Assembly: GCA_028825055.1 (NCBI GenBank)
Contig: JAPKAW010000140.1
Span: 1-5,348 of the forward strand
Direction of reading: 5' to 3'
From: Flavobacteriales bacterium
GTDB lineage: Bacteria > Bacteroidota > Bacteroidia > Flavobacteriales_D > Sanyastnellaceae
Length of the DNA: 5,348 nt
How positions within the stretch are numbered: the first letter of the stretch is position 1; each line of letters begins with the position of its first letter. Shown here in pieces: positions 1 through 5,348 of this stretch. The translations under genes and the position numbers were made by a program. Below the pieces are notes generated by a model. It was not told the origin of the DNA, ran no database searches, and saw only the letters and a program-made list of their open reading frames with translations.

Positions 1-294
1 GAGGAAGGAAGTATTTTGAGGGAAGAGATCAGAGAATGGAACATAGGCGGAGGAATTGAGTACCTCTACAACGATGTTTTTGCATTCCGAACAGGGTTCT
101 TCAATGAGCATTATTCAAAAGGCGCACGTCAATTTATCACATTGGGTGCTGGGATTAAGTACACTGTGTTTACAGTGGACTTGAGTTACCTCATTTCAAC
201 GCGCCAGCAAAATCCTCTTGCCAATACGCTGCGCTTCACGCTGCGTTTGCAGTTCTCTGACTTGGTTAATTCCAGCGGAGACTCGGAGGATTAA
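1..294 (+). CDS. porV: PorV, outer membrane protein of the type IX secretion system (3' part only)
   Basis: The gene is open at the left edge. The frame is already coding from base 1, so the TTG at 16 is an internal Leu codon and not a start. Ninety-seven C-terminal residues are visible before the TAA. They show alternating beta-strand patterns typical of an outer membrane barrel of the FadL/PorV type. Recognisable PorV stretches are EYLYNDVFAFRTGFFNEH, then KGARQFITLGAGIKY, then a last strand NTLRFTLRLQF. In the family, PorV shuttles type IX secretion substrates at the outer membrane to the PorU sortase for cleavage and surface attachment. After the expected final strand this copy carries about a dozen extra, mostly polar and acidic residues (ending GDSED). 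ispF follows after 17 bases, so the two are probably co-transcribed. The family call is confident from the residue pattern. Membership of the type IX pathway is family knowledge, as no other T9SS gene is in view. Confidence 0.88.
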   Translation, partial: EEGSILREEIREWNIGGGIEYLYNDVFAFRTGFFNEHYSKGARQFITLGAGIKYTVFTVDLSYLISTRQQNPLANTLRFTLRLQFSDLVNSSGDSED

Positions 295-311
295 GGCAGC
301 AGGGCAAGATC

Positions 312-797
312 ATGGCATTTCGAATCGGTTACGGATATGACGTACACGAGCTAAAAGAAGGCCACCCCTTCTGGTTGGGAGGTATCCAAGTACCACATAC
401 GAAAGGGGCTCATGGCCACAGCGATGCGGACGTTGTATTGCATGTGATATGTGATGCCTTATTGGGCGCACTTGCTTTACGAGACATTGGCTATCACTTT
501 CCAGACACAGACCCGGCATACAAAGGCATCGACTCCAAGAAGTTGCTTCAAAGAACCTATGACTTAATTACGGATCGGGGATGGGAGCTGGGCAATTTGG
601 ACTGCACGTTGTGCTTGCAGCTTCCTAAAGTGTCTCCACATATAGAGGAGATGCGTCAGTGTATTTCGGGTTTGCTGGGGGTAGAAATACACCAAGTCAG
701 CATCAAAGCGACAACCACCGAAAAGCTCGGTTTTGTCGGCACTGAAGAAGGCGTAAGCGCACACGCCGTAGTGTTGATTCAGAAGAAGGAAGCCTAA
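312..797 (+). CDS. ispF: 2-C-methyl-D-erythritol 2,4-cyclodiphosphate synthase
   Basis: IspF converts 4-diphosphocytidyl-2-C-methyl-D-erythritol 2-phosphate to the 2,4-cyclodiphosphate with release of CMP. This is a cytosolic step of the non-mevalonate isoprenoid pathway. The product is 161 residues, the usual length for the family. The metal-binding residues are visible as Asp10 and His12 in GYDVHEL and His44 in HSDADVVLH. Other family signatures are DIGYHFPDTDP (58-68) followed by KG, PKVSPHI near 105-111, and the substrate-loop motif KATTTEKLGFVG (132-143) followed by EEG. Active enzymes are homotrimers with active sites between subunits. The ATG at 312 gives the expected N-terminus (MAFRIGYGYDVH), 17 bases after porV. 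Residue 57 is Arg where most homologues I recall have Gly (LGDIG, here LRDIG). The gene converges on the minus-strand DUF4956 gene with a gap of only 21 bases and no convincing terminator between them. Confidence 0.97.
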   Translation: MAFRIGYGYDVHELKEGHPFWLGGIQVPHTKGAHGHSDADVVLHVICDALLGALALRDIGYHFPDTDPAYKGIDSKKLLQRTYDLITDRGWELGNLDCTLCLQLPKVSPHIEEMRQCISGLLGVEIHQVSIKATTTEKLGFVGTEEGVSAHAVVLIQKKEA

Positions 798-818
798 GGG
801 CGTGAACTACAGTCCTTC

Positions 819-1433
819 TTAGCTTTCAGTCGCTCCGCCTTCGAAATGTCCGGGCTGCTTATCTCCGTCGAAGTGGACTTTAATGACTGCCGTGTCCCGC
901 AACAGGTCGACTTTGCCAATCTCAATGCGCACAATTTCAACTCCTGTTCGGGTCTCGAGATCGTTTATGAGCTCAGCGCGTTTTCCTTGATGCAACAAAT
1001 CTACTCGATCGTAAACAACCACTTTGGTGGCGACATGACGGATAGACCAAACACGGTCTAAAACCAGCGTTAGAATCCATACCAGGACATTCGCGGTAGC
1101 AATCAGCAAGAATGACGTAGATCCGGGCGCCAAAGCATTGAGAACAGCCAAAGCAATGACAATAAAGAGATAGGTCATCTCTCGAATTGGAATGGCATCT
1201 GTTCGGTAGCGGATGATTCCAAAGATCGCAAACAAGCCCAGTGCAAAAGCCAAGTCGATTTCAACGCCCATTAGCAAATTGCAGAGCAAGAAAATCGCCG
1301 TACTAACCAAAACGAACGTAAACACGAAATCGCGACGCTTAGAAACTTGATGGTAAATGCCCAAAATGAGCACGAGGCTAGAAAGTAGGTTGCCTCCAAA
1401 GGCAATCAAAAAAGAAGAGAGCATTTCGTTCAT
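819..1433 (-). CDS. DUF4956 family polytopic membrane protein
   Basis: A 204-residue membrane protein with about five hydrophobic segments, near residues 7-27, 36-54, 59-74, 86-101 and 106-125. A soluble C-terminal domain of about 75 residues follows. Between the third and fourth segments lies the conserved basic stretch FGIIRYRTDAIPIREMTYLF (71-90), which is the hallmark I recognise for DUF4956. The tail looks like a small alpha/beta domain (VVVYDRVDLL, a helix, then VEIVRIEIGKVDLLRDTAVIKVHF) and is probably cytosolic. The start ATG overlaps the stop of the upstream VTC gene in ATGA (1430-1433 on the minus strand), implying translational coupling and a shared transcript. The biochemical function of the family is not established to my knowledge. 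DUF4956 genes are commonly found beside VTC-domain polyphosphate polymerase genes, so a role as membrane partner or channel is a reasonable but unproven inference. MNEM offers a second possible start three codons in, and the coupling favours the first. Confidence 0.9.
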   Translation of the reverse strand: MNEMLSSFLIAFGGNLLSSLVLILGIYHQVSKRRDFVFTFVLVSTAIFLLCNLLMGVEIDLAFALGLFAIFGIIRYRTDAIPIREMTYLFIVIALAVLNALAPGSTSFLLIATANVLVWILTLVLDRVWSIRHVATKVVVYDRVDLLHQGKRAELINDLETRTGVEIVRIEIGKVDLLRDTAVIKVHFDGDKQPGHFEGGATES

Positions 1434-2233
1434 CTCGGTGCGTTATAATCAATTAGAAACCGAATACTCCGCAAAACGGAACGATAGGTTCGGGTTGGTA
1501 ACTCGGGGTTCAAAAGTAGCATACCAATGACATACTTTGATAAACTTGTTGATCTGCCTAAAGGGGGCGGGTGTCCATTGAAGCTTTTTAGAGCGGCATG
1601 AATGGGTGATAGTCGGTCAATACGGGTTTGTTTGACCTCCAAGATGGCCAATCCTTGGAGGCTCTTACTCGTTTCATCTGCATGAAAATGAATATTCGAA
1701 TCGATGGTGACACGTTCTTGGCGCTCAGTAGAGACAAGGGTGCAACGCTTAAAAGAGCATTGCATGGAAGTCAATTCTCCCTGTTCGTATGGATAATTCG
1801 CATTCAAAAAGCTTCGCTCCTCAGCGTTTAGGGGGGCATTCCAAGGCTGTTCTTTTGAACGGAGAATACGGTCTTTCAGTGTTCGGCCATGAACCGTCTT
1901 GTGCTTGACTTCGAGAAATGCGATTCCATTGGAGCCGTATCGACGAATGCGCGCTTTGAACCGATTCTTCCTTCCTCGAACATGATTCTCAAACGAGTCA
2001 CGCGCTGGAGTTTCTATAAATTGATTCTCGTATTGCGTAATCCGTTCGCCATTGACCTCAAGGATAGAATAATGCTCGCTGCACTGTTTCACCAACTCTG
2101 GAACCCAATCAGAGAGCACGAGAAACTTTTGATCCAATCGGTTCATCAGTTCAGCACCCTCCATAGCTTCCAAGCCAATGGGGTTCAATTTCGAAAGAGT
2201 TTCGGGCAGGTTCAAGAAGGTAAAGTTAGCCAT
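1430..2233 (-). CDS. VTC (triphosphate tunnel) domain protein, putative polyphosphate polymerase
   Basis: The product is 267 residues, counted from the ATG at 2233-2231. A TTG two codons upstream could lengthen it slightly, but the ATG is preferred. The protein reads as a single VTC-type triphosphate-tunnel domain. It has LMNRLDQKF (29-37, Lys36), then YENQFIET (68-75), the basic block RFKARIRRY (91-99), FLEVKHK (106-112), GRTLKDRI (116-123), ERVTID (173-178), AILEVKQ (196-202) and LSKY (231-234). The charged residues on these strands (Lys36, Arg95, Arg97, Lys110, Lys112, Arg117, Arg122, Arg174, Glu199, Lys233) fit a tunnel that binds a polyphosphate chain and a catalytic metal. In yeast the homologous Vtc4 domain makes polyphosphate from ATP. 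No membrane segment or SPX sensor domain is present. The protein would therefore need a partner to act at a membrane, and the coupled downstream DUF4956 gene is the obvious candidate. Family membership is confident; polymerase activity is inferred and other tunnel-enzyme activities remain possible. Confidence 0.87.
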   Translation of the reverse strand: MANFTFLNLPETLSKLNPIGLEAMEGAELMNRLDQKFLVLSDWVPELVKQCSEHYSILEVNGERITQYENQFIETPARDSFENHVRGRKNRFKARIRRYGSNGIAFLEVKHKTVHGRTLKDRILRSKEQPWNAPLNAEERSFLNANYPYEQGELTSMQCSFKRCTLVSTERQERVTIDSNIHFHADETSKSLQGLAILEVKQTRIDRLSPIHAALKSFNGHPPPLGRSTSLSKYVIGMLLLNPELPTRTYRSVLRSIRFLIDYNAPR

Positions 2234-2329
2234 TCTCAATTGAATGAGACTTTGTCCTTGATTGGTTTAACATTGAGCCAGAATATGTACAATTGCGGGC
2301 GAATTTGAGGCCTATAATGAGGGCTAATT

Positions 2330-2348
2330 TCGTGTCATAAATACACGA
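2330..2348. promoter_or_regulatory. Dyad TCGTGT-N7-ACACGA in the divergent intergenic region
   Basis: A perfect 6+6 base inverted repeat with a 7-base AT-rich centre lies between the divergent VTC and pdhA genes, about 90-100 bases from each start. The spacing and symmetry are compatible with an operator for a dimeric regulator. The stem is too short and has no following T-run, so it is not a terminator. A dyad of this size can occur by chance, and no regulator is known for it. Confidence 0.25.
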
Positions 2349-2407
2349 TACGAGATGTTTATTGCGGTTTGCTATTCTAATGGGATGATTCATCTAAAAT
2401 CGCCCTC

Positions 2408-2415
2408 TATATTTG
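2408..2415 (+). promoter_or_regulatory. Bacteroidota-type -7 box for pdhA
   Basis: TATATTTG matches the Bacteroidota sigma-A -7 consensus TAnnTTTG exactly and ends 21 bases before the pdhA ATG. This would imply a short leader of roughly 15 bases. No TTTG -33 box is seen at the normal spacing, so the call rests on one element and its position. Confidence 0.45.
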
Positions 2416-2436
2416 TTGTTACAGAATTGACTAGTC

Positions 2437-3522
2437 ATGGCCATCACAACGCAAGCAAAGCGACCAAGCAAGGCGGTTTCTCCCAAGAATTCCACGAAGA
2501 AGAAGGATGGAGAAGGTGCATTAAACGGCGGTGCTGTTGAGCACAAAAAAGAAGTGTATCAGCGCTGGTTTCGCGATATGTATCTCATGCGGAAGTTTGA
2601 GGAACGTTGCGGACAGCTCTATATCCAACAAAAATTCGGAGGGTTTTGCCATTTGTACATTGGACAAGAGGCCATCCTTGCCGGAATCTCTGAAGCTACT
2701 CGTCCAAGCGACCGTATGGTAACCGCTTATCGAGATCATGCGCATCCATTGTCTCTTGGGACGGATCCCAAGTTTGTGATGGCCGAACTCTACGGACGAA
2801 AAACAGGAACAAGTAAGGGTAAAGGCGGTTCGATGCACATGTTTGATAAAGAGCGCAATCTTTTCGGAGGACATGGAATTGTAGGTGGACAGATTGGACT
2901 CGGAGCAGGCATTGCTTTTGCGGACAAATACCGCAACGAAGACCACGTTACTATGTGCTTCTTTGGAGACGGTGCTGCACGGCAAGGGATTTTGCACGAA
3001 ACGTTTAACATGGCGATGCTTTGGAAGCTCCCCGTCATCTTCATCGTTGAGAACAACAAATACGCCATGGGTACCTCTGTTGAGCGCACGACGAACGTGA
3101 CGGAATTGGAGATGCTCGGCGCGAGTTACCGAATGCCAGCGGAAACAGTGGATGGGATGAGCCCAGAATTGGTTTGTGCCGCCGTTAAGCGAGCCGCAGA
3201 CCGAGGACGTGCGGGCGAGGGGCCAACCCTGTTGGATATCCAAACCTATCGATACAAGGGGCACTCCATGTCAGATCCTCAGAAGTATCGGACGAAGGAT
3301 GAGTTGCATGAATACCAGGACAAGGATCCTATACTTCACGTGCGCAACACCTTACTCGATCGGGGTTGGAATTCTGAAGAGGAATTGAAGCAAGTAGAGA
3401 AGGAGGTGAAGGCTCAGGTGGAAGAAGCCATCGTTTTCGCGGAGGAAAGTCCTTATCCAGAAGCACACGAATTGTACGAGGACGTTTATAAGACGGAGGA
3501 TTATCCTTTCGTGAAAGATTGA
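2437..3522 (+). CDS. pdhA: Pyruvate dehydrogenase E1 component, alpha subunit
   Basis: The E1 alpha subunit pairs with E1 beta to decarboxylate pyruvate using thiamine diphosphate and to pass the acetyl group to the lipoyl arm of E2. The 361-residue product has the thiamine diphosphate motif starting GDGAARQG (Asp178) and ending ENN (205-207). It also has the E1 alpha signatures FCHLYIGQEA (70-79), YRDHAH (98-103), GGHGIVGGQ (144-152) and the loop YRYKGHSMSDP (271-281), which in mammals carries phosphorylation sites. The first 37 or so residues are an extra Lys-, Ser- and Gly-rich, probably disordered tail. There is no internal in-frame ATG before Met48 in the conserved core, so the start at 2437 is favoured. 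Position 154 is Gly where Pro is usual (GQIPLG). The E1 beta gene is not in the window, so it must lie elsewhere. pdhC follows after 30 bases. A branched-chain 2-oxoacid dehydrogenase E1 is the main alternative, but the sequence and the paired E2 favour pyruvate. Confidence 0.94.
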   Translation: MAITTQAKRPSKAVSPKNSTKKKDGEGALNGGAVEHKKEVYQRWFRDMYLMRKFEERCGQLYIQQKFGGFCHLYIGQEAILAGISEATRPSDRMVTAYRDHAHPLSLGTDPKFVMAELYGRKTGTSKGKGGSMHMFDKERNLFGGHGIVGGQIGLGAGIAFADKYRNEDHVTMCFFGDGAARQGILHETFNMAMLWKLPVIFIVENNKYAMGTSVERTTNVTELEMLGASYRMPAETVDGMSPELVCAAVKRAADRGRAGEGPTLLDIQTYRYKGHSMSDPQKYRTKDELHEYQDKDPILHVRNTLLDRGWNSEEELKQVEKEVKAQVEEAIVFAEESPYPEAHELYEDVYKTEDYPFVKD

Positions 3523-3552
3523 CCATCGAATTACAACGAATCATTCGGAACA

Positions 3553-4806
3553 ATGGCTGAGATTATACGCATGCCGAAATTGAGCGACACGATGACCGAG
3601 GGGGTCGTCGCTTCATGGCTGAAAAAAGTAGGAGATGAGGTCGAAAATGGAGAGCTTCTCGCTGAAATCGAGACCGATAAAGCGACCATGGAATTCGAAT
3701 CTTTCTTCGATGGTGTATTGCTACACATCGGAGTAGAACAAGGTGGTGCTGCTCCAGTGGACAGTTTGCTGTGCATTTTAGGCGAGAAAGGCGAGGACAT
3801 CTCTGCGTTACTTGAGTCTGCTCTGGATTCAGCGCCAGTGGTTGAAAAAAAGTCTGCTGCAGCTCCGAAACCAGCTCCGAAACCAGCTCCAGCGGTTGCT
3901 CCAGTGGTTCCCACTGCTGCTAGCGCGGCGCCTGTGGCGGCACCGGCACCGGTTTCTGCCAATACTGGTCGTTTGAAGGCGTCTCCATTGGCTCGAAAAT
4001 TAGCGGAAGAACGGGGTATTAATGTCTCTCAAATCCCCGGTTCAGGGGAGGCCGGTCGGATTGTCAAGCGTGATGTGGAAGCCTTCAATGGCTCGAACAC
4101 AGTGGCTCCAGGGGTAGAGCGATTCACGGAGGTGGGAGTCAGCCAAATGCGGAAAACCATAGCACGCCGTTTGGCGGAAAGTAAGTTTTCCGCACCTCAC
4201 TTTTATCTGACGGTGAGCATCGAGATGGATACGGCCATGGATGCTCGTAAGTCAATCAATGACGCAGGAGAGGTCAAGATTAGCTTCAATGACATGGTTG
4301 TGAAAGCTGCTGCACTTGCTTTGAAAAAACATCCCGCTGTTAATAGCAGCTGGTTGGAAGATCGCATCCGATACAATGAGCATGTTCATATAGGTGTCGC
4401 CGTCGCTGTAGAAGACGGATTGCTCGTCCCCGTTGTGCGCCATGCTGATGGCAAACGCTTGTCCCAAATTGGCGCAGAGGTTCGTGATTTTGCAGGCAAA
4501 GCGAAGGATAAAAAATTACAACCAAGCGATTGGGAAGGGAACACCTTTACCATTTCGAATTTGGGCATGTTTGGCATTGATGAGTTTACTGCGATCATCA
4601 ACGCTCCAGATGCGTGCATTTTAGCCATTGGTGGAATCAATGCTGTACCCGTTGTGCGGGATGGAGCTGTTGTTCCGGGCCATGTCATGAAAGTAACGCT
4701 CAGTTGTGACCACCGTGTTGTGGATGGAGCTTCAGGGGCGTCTTTCTTGCAAGAGTTTAAAGCTTTGTTAGAGAATCCTGTACGGATGTTGGCCAACGGA
4801 TATTGA
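3553..4806 (+). CDS. pdhC: Dihydrolipoamide acetyltransferase, E2 of pyruvate dehydrogenase
   Basis: E2 forms the core of the pyruvate dehydrogenase complex and moves the acetyl group from its lipoyl arm to CoA. The 417 residues divide clearly. One lipoyl domain covers about 1-80, with lipoylated Lys43 in ETDKATME. An Ala/Pro-rich flexible linker covers about 94-138. The peripheral subunit-binding domain covers about 141-178 (KASPLARKLAEERG to GRIVKRDV). The catalytic domain runs from about 190 to the end. The active-site motif is CDHRVVDG, with His387 and Asp391, and the SNLGMFGIDEF stretch (335-345) is typical of the fold. The ATG at 3553 starts directly at the lipoyl domain (MAEIIRMPKLSDTMTEG), which fixes the start. 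Single-lipoyl E2 proteins of this size are normal in Bacteroidota. It is 30 bases downstream of pdhA with no terminator between, so the two are likely co-transcribed, and it ends before a strong terminator. Confidence 0.95.
   Translation: MAEIIRMPKLSDTMTEGVVASWLKKVGDEVENGELLAEIETDKATMEFESFFDGVLLHIGVEQGGAAPVDSLLCILGEKGEDISALLESALDSAPVVEKKSAAAPKPAPKPAPAVAPVVPTAASAAPVAAPAPVSANTGRLKASPLARKLAEERGINVSQIPGSGEAGRIVKRDVEAFNGSNTVAPGVERFTEVGVSQMRKTIARRLAESKFSAPHFYLTVSIEMDTAMDARKSINDAGEVKISFNDMVVKAAALALKKHPAVNSSWLEDRIRYNEHVHIGVAVAVEDGLLVPVVRHADGKRLSQIGAEVRDFAGKAKDKKLQPSDWEGNTFTISNLGMFGIDEFTAIINAPDACILAIGGINAVPVVRDGAVVPGHVMKVTLSCDHRVVDGASGASFLQEFKALLENPVRMLANGY
3861..3890 (+). repeat. 12-base tandem repeat in the E2 linker, 2.5 copies
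   Basis: The unit AGCTCCGAAACC occurs twice in tandem and is followed by a half copy. It encodes repeated Ala-Pro-Lys-Pro in the flexible linker between the lipoyl and subunit-binding domains. Because the unit is a multiple of three, gain or loss of a copy would alter linker length without breaking the frame. Confidence 0.8.
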
Positions 4807-4830
4807 GCTCTTTATCAGTTCTAATACATT

Positions 4831-4863
4831 ACAAAGCCCTCTTCGGAGGGCTTTGTTGTTTTT
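4831..4863 (+). terminator. Intrinsic terminator after pdhC
   Basis: A perfect 11-base-pair stem (4831-4841 with 4846-4856) is closed by a C(TTCG)G tetraloop, which is among the most stable RNA loops. The T-rich run TGTTTTT follows directly. It starts 25 bases after the pdhC stop and separates the pdhA-pdhC unit from recG. Confidence 0.93.
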
Positions 4864-4911
4864 CCACCTGAGCCACCCGACCTTGTTGTCGGTTCATTTG
4901 TTCATCAGATC

Positions 4912-5348
4912 ATGCAGGCACTGACCCTCGAAACCCCCATTGAATATGTCAAAGGAGTGGGCCCCAAGCGCGCCGAATGGTTGCGCGTGGAGTTGGGAAT
5001 TCATGCTGCAGGTGATTTGCTGGAGTACCTCCCTTTTCGCTACGAGGATCGATCGAAGTTTGCGAAAGTTTCTGAAATCGTTTCGGATGTTGCTTCTCTT
5101 CAATTTAAGGGAGTCATAACAGGCATTCAGCAGGTTGGCTCCAAACGCGGAGCACGTCTGGTGGCACGCTTTCAGGACGAAAGTGGATCTTTAGAATTGG
5201 TGTGGTTCAAAGGAGCCAAATGGATTGCATCGCAGATTCCTGTGCAGCAAAAGGTGGTGGTTTTTGGTAAGCCATCATCGTATCAAGGAAAATGGAATAT
5301 TTCGCATCCTGAGGTGGAGCTGGAGTCTGCTTTTGAACGCCGCCAGGG
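4912..5348 (+). CDS. recG: ATP-dependent DNA helicase RecG (5' part only)
   Basis: The frame stays open to the right edge, giving the first 145 residues of a protein normally about 700 long. The beginning, LETPIEYVKGVGPKRAEWL, is the typical RecG N-terminus with its helix-hairpin-helix-like KGVGPKRA. LGIHAAGDLLEYLPFRYEDRS follows, and then the start of the wedge OB-fold (about 58-140: FKGVITGIQQ, RLVARFQDESGSLELVWF). RecG unwinds branched DNA and drives fork regression and Holliday junction processing. In the full protein the wedge domain grips the junction while the helicase motifs, not visible here, lie further right. The ATG at 4912 is the first in-frame ATG after the pdhC terminator and gives the usual N-terminus. 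A near match to the -7 consensus, TTCATTTG at 4893-4900, lies just upstream. It has one mismatch and would give an almost leaderless transcript, so it is not called as a promoter. Confidence 0.95.
   Translation, partial: MQALTLETPIEYVKGVGPKRAEWLRVELGIHAAGDLLEYLPFRYEDRSKFAKVSEIVSDVASLQFKGVITGIQQVGSKRGARLVARFQDESGSLELVWFKGAKWIASQIPVQQKVVVFGKPSSYQGKWNISHPEVELESAFERRQ

Noticed and set aside
16..294. A separate small gene starting at the TTG at 16
   Set aside because: The frame is open from base 1 and the residues before the TTG continue the PorV pattern, so it is the tail of a longer gene.
783..820. Inverted arms AAGAAGGA / TCCTTCTT between convergent ispF and the DUF4956 gene as a bidirectional terminator
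   Set aside because: Only eight weak pairs, a 22-base loop and no T-run on either side.
1889..2308. Plus-strand open frame of 139 codons
   Set aside because: It is antisense to the VTC gene, has no recognisable family pattern, and the minus frame carries clear domain motifs.
2300..2332. Imperfect hairpin in the intergenic region (CGAATTTGAGGCCT with AGGGCTAATTTCG)
   Set aside because: It needs a mismatch, a wobble and a two-base bulge, and has no T-run, so it is too weak to call as a terminator or riboswitch.
2355..2540. Plus-strand frame of 61 codons overlapping the pdhA start
   Set aside because: It shows no family features, runs into the pdhA coding region in another frame and spans the likely promoter.
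2521..3264. Minus-strand frame of 247 codons opposite pdhA
   Set aside because: It is the antisense shadow of a clearly coding, conserved enzyme, and its translation has no recognisable domain.
3537..3547. Short palindrome CGAAT-C-ATTCG between pdhA and pdhC
   Set aside because: The loop is one base, too tight for a hairpin, and a five-base dyad is expected by chance.
3531..3962. Minus-strand Ala/Gly-rich frame of 143 codons opposite pdhC
   Set aside because: Its composition is produced by the antisense of the Ala/Pro-rich linker of E2, not by a real gene.
4877..4892. CCGAC/GTCGG dyad upstream of recG
   Set aside because: Five pairs with a six-base loop and no supporting context; the strong terminator just upstream already explains the region.

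Overview
The window looks like chromosomal DNA of a member of the Bacteroidota, most likely Flavobacteriales or a close relative. The reasons are a PorV-type outer membrane protein of the type IX secretion system at the left edge, no clear Shine-Dalgarno sequences before the genes, and a perfect Bacteroidota-type -7 box (TAnnTTTG) just upstream of pdhA. All gene calls come from reading the translations; no database search was run.

Layout from left to right: (1) The 3' end of porV (1-294) is followed 17 bases later by complete ispF (312-797), both on the plus strand and probably co-transcribed. (2) A two-gene minus-strand unit (819-2233) converges on ispF. Its first gene encodes a VTC/triphosphate-tunnel domain protein (polyphosphate polymerase family). 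Its second encodes a DUF4956 polytopic membrane protein whose start codon overlaps the first gene's stop codon in ATGA. (3) A divergent intergenic region of about 200 bases (2234-2436) holds a promoter-like box and a 6+6 base dyad. (4) pdhA (2437-3522) and pdhC (3553-4806), encoding E1 alpha and E2 of pyruvate dehydrogenase, lie 30 bases apart on the plus strand. A strong intrinsic terminator with a UUCG tetraloop follows (4831-4863). (5) The 5' end of recG (from 4912) runs off the right edge.

Most of the content is housekeeping: isoprenoid precursor synthesis, pyruvate to acetyl-CoA conversion, DNA repair and the PorV protein of type IX secretion. The part least explained by known biology is the VTC-DUF4956 pair. 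A soluble catalytic tunnel domain coupled to a separate membrane protein resembles, in outline, a split version of the eukaryotic VTC polyphosphate polymerase/translocase. That function is inference; no experiment or search supports it here. The pair also sits in opposite orientation between porV-ispF and pdhA-pdhC, a neighbourhood where related flavobacteria (from memory) keep porV and the pdh genes close together on one strand.
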